Below are positions 1 to 4,917 of a stretch of 7,868 nt of DNA, in pieces. The position numbers were made by a program, and so were the translations under genes. The stretch's first letter is position 1, and each line of letters begins with the position of its first letter. The notes below the pieces were generated by a model. It saw only the letters and a program-made list of their open reading frames with translations. It did not search any database and was not told the DNA's origin. The stretch covers positions 1 through 7,868 of the forward strand of contig SPCO01000059.1 of assembly GCA_004525275.1 (NCBI GenBank), read 5' to 3'. The DNA is from Thermomicrobiales bacterium. Its GTDB lineage: Bacteria > Chloroflexota > Limnocylindria > Limnocylindrales > CSP1-4.

Positions 1-1038
1 CCGGACGGGACGAGTGCCGGGTTCGTGACCGGCGCGACCATGGCCAATTTCACCGCGCTGGCGGCAGCTCGCCATGCCGTCCTGGATCGGGTCGGTTGGG
101 ATGTCGAACGGCACGGTCTCCAGGGCGCGCCGCCGGTCACGGTCGTGACCCACACGGGCACGCATGTGACCGTCTACGCCTCGCTCCAGATGCTCGGCCT
201 CGGGCGCGAAGGCGAGCGGGTCCGCGTGATCGAGGCCGACGAGCAGGGCCGGATGCGGCCCGACGCCCTCCGGGCCGTCCTCGCCGAGATCGATGGCCCG
301 CTGGTCGTCTGTCTCCAGGCCGGCAACGTGAATACCGGAGCGTTCGATCCCTTCGACGAGCTGATCGCGATCGCTCACGAGCGGGGCGCCTGGGTCCACA
401 TCGACGGCGCCTTTGGCATCTGGGCGGCGGCGGTCCCATCGCTGCGTGATCGGATGGGTGGCCACGACGCTGCCGATTCATGGTCGACCGACGCGCACAA
501 ATGGCTCAACGTCCCGTACGACTCGGGACTGGTCTTCGTCCGCGACGCCGCCGCCCATCACGCAGCCATGAAGCTTGGCGCGGCCTACTACGTCGAGACC
601 AGCGGTGGTGAGCGAGACGCCTACAACTGGGTCCCGGAATCGTCGCGTCGGGCTCGTGGCTTCGCGGTCCTGGCGGCCCTCCGATCCCTGGGCCGATCGG
701 GTCTCATCGAATTGATCGAACGCGACTGTGCCCTTGCCCGTCAGATGGCCGAGCGGCTGGCGGGTGCGCCGGGCGCGTCGATCCTGAATGACGTCGTTCT
801 CAACCAGGTCCTCGTGCGCTTCCAGGCCCCAGGCCCGGATCCGGACCCCGAGGCAGGCGATCGACGGACCCAGGAGATCATCGCGGCGGTCCAACGCGAT
901 GGCACGTGCTGGCTGGGCGGGACGATCTGGCAGGGCCGGGCCGCGATGCGATTCTCGGTCTCGGGCTGGCAGACGACAGCAGACGACATCGATCGGTCGG
1001 CCCAGGCGATCCTGGCTGCCGCGGTTTCGGTGGAGTAG
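1..1038 (+). CDS. PLP-dependent group II decarboxylase family protein, 5'-truncated
   Basis: The reading frame is open from base 1, so the N-terminus lies outside the window; 345 residues are visible and perhaps 100-130 are missing compared with usual family lengths. GTG 25 is internal, because the preceding codons are open and continue the family pattern. Numbering visible residues, a TGATMAN phosphate-binding segment sits at 10-16. H55, in a THVTVYAS context, matches the histidine that stacks on the PLP ring. D135 in HIDGAFG should contact the pyridine nitrogen, and K167 in DAHKW is the Schiff-base lysine. The C-terminus (WLGGTIWQGRAAMRFSVSGW) is typical of the small domain. The family decarboxylates aromatic or acidic L-amino acids in the cytosol, but some relatives are aldehyde synthases or have unknown substrates; substrate cannot be read here. 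The stop codon is 5 nt before the next gene, suggesting co-transcription. Confidence 0.9.
   Translation, partial: PDGTSAGFVTGATMANFTALAAARHAVLDRVGWDVERHGLQGAPPVTVVTHTGTHVTVYASLQMLGLGREGERVRVIEADEQGRMRPDALRAVLAEIDGPLVVCLQAGNVNTGAFDPFDELIAIAHERGAWVHIDGAFGIWAAAVPSLRDRMGGHDAADSWSTDAHKWLNVPYDSGLVFVRDAAAHHAAMKLGAAYYVETSGGERDAYNWVPESSRRARGFAVLAALRSLGRSGLIELIERDCALARQMAERLAGAPGASILNDVVLNQVLVRFQAPGPDPDPEAGDRRTQEIIAAVQRDGTCWLGGTIWQGRAAMRFSVSGWQTTADDIDRSAQAILAAAVSVE
1032..1035 (+). promoter_or_regulatory. Ribosome binding site for the ThDP enzyme gene
   Basis: GGAG lies 8 nt before GTG 1044 and overlaps the last codons of the decarboxylase gene. It decides the GTG 1044 start over the in-frame upstream ATG at 906, which would bury the start deep in the decarboxylase, and it points to translational coupling. 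Confidence 0.6.
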
Positions 1039-1043
1039 GCAGG

Positions 1044-2741
1044 GTGGCCCCGCATCCTCGAACAGCTGCATCACTGCTCGTCGAGAGCCTCACGGCCGAG
1101 GGCTGTGAATTCGTCTTCTCCGTGCCTGGCGAGGAGACCATGGACATCCTCGACGCCCTGAGCCGACAGGATTCGGTCCGCCACGTGACGACCCGCCACG
1201 AACAAGGCGCTGCCTTCATGGCCGATGTCTACGGCCGGCTGACCGGACGTGCCGCCGTTGCCATGGCGACCCTCGGACCGGGCGCAACGAACCTGGTCAC
1301 GGGCGTCGCGGACGCGTTCCTCGACCACGCGCCAATGGTCGCGATCACGGGCCAGACCGGTCTCGACAAGCTCCACAAGGAGTCGCATCAGTACGTCGAT
1401 ATCGTGCGCATGTTGGAGCCGGTCACGAAATGGAACCAGCGCATCGAAGTCGTCGACGCGCTGCCCGAGGTCACGCGCAAGGCCTTCCGGCTCGCCCGTC
1501 TCGAGAAGCCCGGACCGACCCATATCGAATTGCCCGAGAATCTTGCGGCCACGACCGTGCCCGACGCACTGCGCCCCATCGAGCCCAGCCGGACCTACTT
1601 TCCCGAACCGACCGACGAGGCCATCGCCCACGCGGCGCGGCTCCTCGCGGAGTCGAACCGCCCGATGGTCCTGGCCGGCAACGGTGTCCTACGGCGGAAC
1701 GCCTCCCCGGCACTGCGCGCCTTTGCCAAGGGTCTGCACGTCCCGGTCGCAGTCACGTTCATGGGCAAGGGCGCCGTCGACGACCGCAGCCATCTGTCGC
1801 TCATGGCTGTGGGCTTGCAGGCGCGCGATCACGTTCTATCGGGCTTCGATCGGGCGGATCTCGTCGTCTCTGTCGGCTACGACCTGGTCGAGTACGCACC
1901 GTCGCGGTGGAACCCGGATGGTCGCCAGCGGATCATCCATATCGATTCCCAGCCAGCCGAGGTCGATCGCGACTACCGCCCGGAGGTGGAACTGGTCGGC
2001 GACATCGCTGGGTCACTGAAGCGGCTGCTTGGGGCAGTTCTCCCGGGCGGCGTCGGCGGAAGGACGGCCGGCGACCGTCATGCGACTCGCGAGACGCTTG
2101 TCCACCAGGATCTGCGGACGGCGTTGCTCGGGGAGCTCCAGGCCTTCGACCAGGACGATGGCTGGCCGATTCGACCGCAGAAGGCGCTCGTCGACCTGCG
2201 GCGGGCCCTGCGGCCGGAAGATATCGTGGTCAGCGACGTCGGGGCCCACAAAGTGTGGGTCGCTCGCCTGTATCAGGCGTACGAGCCGAATACGGTCATC
2301 ATCTCGAACGGGTTCGCGGCCATGGGCATCGCCCTACCCGGCGCCATCGCCGCCAAGCTCGTTCATCCGGATCGTCGCGTCGTGGCGCTGTGCGGCGATG
2401 GCGGCTTCCTGATGAATTCGCAGGAACTCGAGACGGCCCGCCGGATCGGCGCGAACATCACCGTCGTGGTCTGGCGCGATGACGGGTATGGCTTGATCGA
2501 CTGGAAGCAACGCGCCGAATTCGGCCGTCCATTCGGAGTCGAGTTCGGCAATCCGGACCTCGTCGCGTACGCCGAGTCCTTTGGGCTGGCGGCATTTCGC
2601 CCCTCGTCAGCGGCCGACCTCTACCCGACTCTCATGCGGGCGCTCGAGCACAACGGCCCGACGCTCGTCGAGATCCCGATCGACTATCGCGAGAACCTCC
2701 GATTGACCGAACGCCTCGGCGAACTTTCACCGTTCAGCTAG
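1044..2741 (+). CDS. ThDP-dependent acetolactate synthase large-subunit family enzyme
   Basis: This 565-residue protein has the three-domain layout of acetolactate synthase/pyruvate oxidase enzymes: N-terminal PYR domain, central domain and C-terminal PP domain. E53 in RHEQGAAF is the conserved glutamate that activates the thiamine ring. The ThDP/Mg2+ motif begins with GDGG at 451-454 (D452), and D479 falls exactly 27 residues later in VVWRDDGYG. Aspartate rather than asparagine at the second metal position, and the stretch MNSQELETARRIG, resemble the catabolic, AlsS-like group rather than the anabolic IlvB group. The likely reaction is pyruvate decarboxylation with carboligation to 2-acetolactate in the cytosol. 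Other acceptors are possible, because family members are easily misassigned. No IlvN-type regulatory subunit or acetolactate decarboxylase adjoins it. It probably forms an operon with the PLP decarboxylase 5 nt upstream. R478 replaces the usual asparagine beside the metal ligand. Confidence 0.9.
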   Translation: MAPHPRTAASLLVESLTAEGCEFVFSVPGEETMDILDALSRQDSVRHVTTRHEQGAAFMADVYGRLTGRAAVAMATLGPGATNLVTGVADAFLDHAPMVAITGQTGLDKLHKESHQYVDIVRMLEPVTKWNQRIEVVDALPEVTRKAFRLARLEKPGPTHIELPENLAATTVPDALRPIEPSRTYFPEPTDEAIAHAARLLAESNRPMVLAGNGVLRRNASPALRAFAKGLHVPVAVTFMGKGAVDDRSHLSLMAVGLQARDHVLSGFDRADLVVSVGYDLVEYAPSRWNPDGRQRIIHIDSQPAEVDRDYRPEVELVGDIAGSLKRLLGAVLPGGVGGRTAGDRHATRETLVHQDLRTALLGELQAFDQDDGWPIRPQKALVDLRRALRPEDIVVSDVGAHKVWVARLYQAYEPNTVIISNGFAAMGIALPGAIAAKLVHPDRRVVALCGDGGFLMNSQELETARRIGANITVVVWRDDGYGLIDWKQRAEFGRPFGVEFGNPDLVAYAESFGLAAFRPSSAADLYPTLMRALEHNGPTLVEIPIDYRENLRLTERLGELSPFS

Positions 2742-2757
2742 GTCCCGGCGACGGCGG

Positions 2758-3258
2758 TCAGTCGGCCGACTTTGTCGACATCCCGGTGTGCAGATAGGCC
2801 GTGAACGGCGCGGTCAGGGCGTTGACTCGATGGACCCGGACGCCGCTGCGCAACGTACTGATGGCCTTACCGTCACCGATGTAGATCCCAACGTGGCTGC
2901 CGTCGCCCCAGATCACGAGATCACCACGTTTCGGGTGGTGTCGGCTGGCCTTGCCATGGTCCCTGAACCAGCGCAGGAGCGCGCTGGCTGAGTGGAGGCG
3001 TCCAGCCCGTACGACGCGCCCGTCGTCGGCCCTCCGGAATGCGAAGCGGACCAGTCCTGAACAGTCGAAGGCGCGCGGGCCGTCGGCGCCGTACCGCCAC
3101 GGGTCAGCGATCTGGTTCTTGGCGATCCTGATGATCTGCTGCGCCTCGGTCGTGGTGGTCGATGCCGCGACCGGCGGGGACGATGCCGGGCCAAAGAGAA
3201 CGGCGCCAGCGAGTGCGACCGGGACGAACGTGCGGGCGCCGAAGCGTAGGGTGCGCAA
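2758..3258 (-). CDS. Secreted NlpC/P60-family cell-wall peptidase
   Basis: The product is 166 residues from TTG 3258, chosen because a perfect AAGGAGG ends 4 nt upstream; the longer in-frame GTG at 3294 would place that site inside the gene. Residues 1-32 form a signal peptide: a basic start, a hydrophobic core around 11-23 and an Ala-rich cleavage zone near 31-33. The NlpC/P60 domain follows. C66 in FDCSGLV is the nucleophile and H122 in GSHVGIYIG the general base. The position twelve residues after that histidine, usually His, Asn or Gln, is S134. The domain is about 125 residues and nearly fills the mature protein, with no visible SH3, LysM or other wall-binding module. The family cleaves D-gamma-glutamyl-diaminopimelate or related bonds in peptidoglycan stem peptides outside the membrane. 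The gene converges on the ThDP enzyme gene with 16 nt between stop codons, and has a long upstream leader. Confidence 0.9.
   Translation of the reverse strand: MRTLRFGARTFVPVALAGAVLFGPASSPPVAASTTTTEAQQIIRIAKNQIADPWRYGADGPRAFDCSGLVRFAFRRADDGRVVRAGRLHSASALLRWFRDHGKASRHHPKRGDLVIWGDGSHVGIYIGDGKAISTLRSGVRVHRVNALTAPFTAYLHTGMSTKSAD
2760..2771. repeat. 12-bp palindrome at the convergent gene ends
   Basis: AGTCGGCCGACT is a perfect palindrome covering the final codons and part of the stop of the NlpC/P60 gene, and it is followed on the + strand by TT. As an RNA hairpin it would have only a 4-bp stem with a GGCC loop, so it is a weak terminator candidate for the ThDP enzyme transcript. Only 16 nt separate the two convergent stop codons, so any terminator must overlap coding sequence. 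Confidence 0.3.
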
Positions 3259-3262
3259 TGGT

Positions 3263-3269
3263 CCTCCTT
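3263..3269 (-). promoter_or_regulatory. Perfect Shine-Dalgarno for the NlpC/P60 gene
   Basis: Read on the - strand, AAGGAGG is followed by ACCA and then TTG 3258. It is the strongest ribosome site in the window and fixes the TTG start. An exact complement, CCTCCTT, lies about 60 nt upstream in the same transcript (- strand of 3332-3338). Confidence 0.8.
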
Positions 3270-3369
3270 CATGGTGACGCCCGCGAAGACGCACGGAAAA
3301 GACTCATGGCGAACCGGCCTGGACCTGGTTCAAGGAGGGTGCCGACACGATGGAACGTTGCCGGAAACG

Positions 3370-3382
3370 GGCTCGGAGAGCC
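3370..3382. other. Small perfect hairpin in the NlpC/P60 leader
   Basis: GGCTC, a three-base GGA loop and GAGCC form a 5-bp perfect inverted repeat. It can be extended by ACG/CGT if one G is bulged. It has no U-tract on either strand, so it is not a standard intrinsic terminator; it may be part of a folded leader. Confidence 0.4.
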
Positions 3383-3449
3383 GTGCGAACGGGGCGTGTT
3401 CGTGTTTTTCGGGTTCCCGTGTCACATCGAGATGTCGATCAGCGGGCGG

Positions 3450-3455
3450 AGTCTA
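3450..3455 (-). promoter_or_regulatory. Candidate -10 element (TAGACT) for the NlpC/P60 gene
   Basis: Read on the - strand, the sequence TAGACT fits TAnnnT and resembles the TAGCAT and TAGCCT elements of the + strand genes. No convincing -35 box is seen about 17 nt upstream. If used, transcription would begin near 3443 and leave about 185 nt before TTG 3258. Confidence 0.4.
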
Positions 3456-3508
3456 GCCGCGATCGCAGGAATGTGCTGGCGGCCGGCCCCGGCGACGCCC
3501 GGAGCGGC

Positions 3509-3514
3509 TAGCAT
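3509..3514 (+). promoter_or_regulatory. -10 element (TAGCAT) for a leaderless lipid kinase transcript
   Basis: TAGCAT fits the TAnnnT -10 consensus and ends 6 nt before GTG 3521, so transcription would begin at or next to the start codon. No Shine-Dalgarno is visible, consistent with a leaderless mRNA. No clear -35 box is seen. Confidence 0.55.
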
Positions 3515-3520
3515 CCTGAC

Positions 3521-4483
3521 GTGACCCACCCTGCCGACGTCCCCGACGACGCTTCCGAGGCACCGCTCATCGTCGTCAACCCGCGGGCGGCACGATTGCA
3601 CGACGCCCAACGCCGAGCGGAGATCGTCGCCGCGGTCGTCCGCGCCGTCCATGCCCGGACCGGCCAGACACCGACGGTGCAGAGCGGCGACATGACCGCT
3701 GCCCAGGCAGCGCTGGCGGCGAGTGGTGGAGCGCCGCTTGTCGTCGCGGTCGGTGGCGATGGGACGATCCGCCAGGCGGCCGCGGCTCTGGCCGGCCGGT
3801 CCACGGTGCTCGCGGTGGTCCCCGGCGGGACGGGCAACGTGCTGGCCGGTTCATTCGGGATCCGTGGCATCGGACCAGCCCTGGATGTCATCCGGCACGG
3901 CGAACCGCGGACCATGGATCTTGGTGTGGCTCGCTGGGGTTCCGCCGGGGTACCGGAGCCCGCCGACGAGGCCATCTTCATGGTCGCCTGTGGGATGGGT
4001 CTCGATGCGCGAATCATGGCAGCCGCGGAGCACGAATGGAAGCGGCGGATGCGTTTCGGCGCGTATGTGGGGGCCGCCATCAAGGAGCTTGCCCGTCTTC
4101 GACCGGTGAGCTTCCGGATCGAGGCCGACGGTGAGCGCCTCGAGATCCGCGGCTACCTCGCCATGGTGGCCAACGCCGGCGAGCTCGTTCCAGGTCGGAT
4201 CGGGCCGAGGAGACGGATCGATCCGACGGATGGCCGTCTCGATCTGATCGTTGTCGGTGGGGGCAACCCGGCCGCGGGCTTGCATTCGGTCGCTCGGCTC
4301 ATCGGCGACCGAGGCGACCTGCGCGGTAGCGTGATCCGGCGGACCGTCGAGACCGTCCGGATCGAATCCCAGCCACCTGAGCCGATCGAGATCGACGGCG
4401 ATCACGAGCCACCCAGTTGGCTCGAGGCCAGGGTGCTACCAGGCGTCATACGCGTCCTTGCGCCTCTGCTAGCCTTGCCCTGA
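3521..4483 (+). CDS. Diacylglycerol/lipid kinase (DAGK catalytic domain, YegS/DgkB-like)
   Basis: The 320-residue length is normal for soluble bacterial lipid kinases of this family. The catalytic domain starts with IVVNPRAA (residues 17-24). The nucleotide-binding GGDGT is at 78-82 and PGGTGN at 101-106. The C-terminal half carries the family pattern IDPTDGRLD (233-241) and an IDGD turn (291-294; usually DGE). The enzyme transfers phosphate from ATP to diacylglycerol or a related lipid at the inner face of the membrane, giving phosphatidic acid; sphingosine- or other lipid-kinase specificity cannot be excluded. GTG 3521 is supported by the -10 just upstream. The stop codon overlaps the next start in TGATG, and that gene in turn overlaps a VPS62-like membrane protein, so the three probably act together at the membrane. 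Confidence 0.92.
   Translation: MTHPADVPDDASEAPLIVVNPRAARLHDAQRRAEIVAAVVRAVHARTGQTPTVQSGDMTAAQAALAASGGAPLVVAVGGDGTIRQAAAALAGRSTVLAVVPGGTGNVLAGSFGIRGIGPALDVIRHGEPRTMDLGVARWGSAGVPEPADEAIFMVACGMGLDARIMAAAEHEWKRRMRFGAYVGAAIKELARLRPVSFRIEADGERLEIRGYLAMVANAGELVPGRIGPRRRIDPTDGRLDLIVVGGGNPAAGLHSVARLIGDRGDLRGSVIRRTVETVRIESQPPEPIEIDGDHEPPSWLEARVLPGVIRVLAPLLALP
4470..4475 (+). promoter_or_regulatory. Candidate internal -10 element (TAGCCT) before the small membrane protein
   Basis: TAGCCT lies inside the last codons of the kinase gene and ends 7 nt before ATG 4483, the same spacing as the leaderless promoter at 3509. It could give a second transcript covering only the two downstream genes. Coding constraint or chance could also explain it. 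Confidence 0.4.
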
Positions 4484-4917
4484 TGGACGAAGCGAGTTCC
4501 TCCCAGACCTCGACGACTGGGGTCGGCATCTTCATCATCGTCGTCAGCACGTTTCTCCGGGTCGGGTTGGTCGCGATCGGCTTGCTTGTCCTCGTGGGGG
4601 TCCTCCCGACGGACGCGTACCGGGATCTGACGCCGATCCCGATCCATGGCCTTGACACCGCCATCGGGCTGGTCTCGGCGGGGCTGCTCGTGGGGTTGTT
4701 GCTCATGAGCCTGGGCAGCATCTGGGGTCTGCTCCGACGCGAACCATGGGGCTGGACGCTCTCGATCGTGACCGCGGGCTTTGTCCTGACCTTGAGCCTG
4801 GCGACATGGATGGCGGGCGAGCCCAACTACCTCTCGATGCTCATCAATTCGATCACCGTCCTGTTCCTCAACCAACGCGACTTGCGGGCCATCTTCGGGG
4901 TCGGGGCCAGTGGCTGA
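4483..4917 (+). CDS. Small four-helix integral membrane protein of unknown function
   Basis: The product is 144 residues from ATG 4483, which overlaps the kinase stop by one base (TGATG). An in-frame TTG at 4417 is rejected because it would add 22 basic, kinase-overlapping residues and has no support. After a Ser/Thr-rich cytoplasmic-looking start come four hydrophobic segments, roughly 14-41, 60-84, 91-111 and 114-129. A charged loop, RREPWGW, lies between the second and third. The end, LNQRDLRAIFG, resembles C-termini of small actinobacterial/Chloroflexota membrane proteins of unknown function. No catalytic or transport motif is visible. Its position between a lipid kinase and a VPS62-like membrane protein, with overlaps on both sides, suggests a partner in the same envelope process. 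I do not recognise a named family. Confidence 0.8.
   Translation: MDEASSSQTSTTGVGIFIIVVSTFLRVGLVAIGLLVLVGVLPTDAYRDLTPIPIHGLDTAIGLVSAGLLVGLLLMSLGSIWGLLRREPWGWTLSIVTAGFVLTLSLATWMAGEPNYLSMLINSITVLFLNQRDLRAIFGVGASG

Larger units (their letters stand above)
3259..3520. other. Intergenic region with divergent promoters and putative NlpC/P60 leader
   Basis: About 260 nt separate the divergent NlpC/P60 and lipid kinase genes, and I see no convincing protein gene here. On the - strand a TAGACT -10 candidate (3455-3450) would give a leader of about 185 nt. Within that leader are a short hairpin at 3382-3370, an anti-Shine-Dalgarno CCTCCTT (3338-3332), a 12-codon upstream ORF (3307-3269) and the Shine-Dalgarno itself. 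On the + strand a TAGCAT -10 (3509-3514) precedes the kinase start. I looked for the conserved blocks of the c-di-AMP (ydaO) riboswitch, which often precedes NlpC/P60 genes in actinobacteria, and did not find them. The leader may be a different structured RNA or simply a long untranslated region. Confidence 0.5.

Noticed and set aside
906..1043. An upstream in-frame ATG extending the ThDP enzyme by 46 residues
   Set aside because: The extension overlaps the decarboxylase coding region by more than 130 nt and reads as low-complexity sequence. GTG 1044 has a well-placed GGAG and gives the normal family N-terminus.
3259..3294. GTG 3294 as the NlpC/P60 start
   Set aside because: It would place the perfect AAGGAGG inside the gene and add a charged, His-rich stretch before the signal peptide.
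3410..3419. CGGGTTCCCG next to a T-run as an intrinsic terminator
   Set aside because: The stem is four base pairs with a two-base loop, and the T-run lies on the wrong side for + strand termination, with no U-run in the - strand transcript.
3259..3443. A c-di-AMP (ydaO) or SAM riboswitch before the NlpC/P60 gene
   Set aside because: The context fits c-di-AMP, but the conserved GGGGTGAATC and CAGCTAACC blocks are absent. A CCGGCAAC segment recalls SAM riboswitches, but the rest of the core is not there.
3350..3511. A 53-codon + strand ORF, 11 nt after AAGGAGGG
   Set aside because: The product is extremely Arg-rich with no recognisable motif, which is common for chance frames at this base composition. 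The AAGGAGGG is better explained as the complement of the anti-Shine-Dalgarno in the opposing leader, though conservation could reopen this.
4417..4482. TTG 4417 as the start of the small membrane protein
   Set aside because: It would overlap the kinase gene by 67 nt. ATG 4483 has the TGATG overlap and a -10 element at leaderless spacing.
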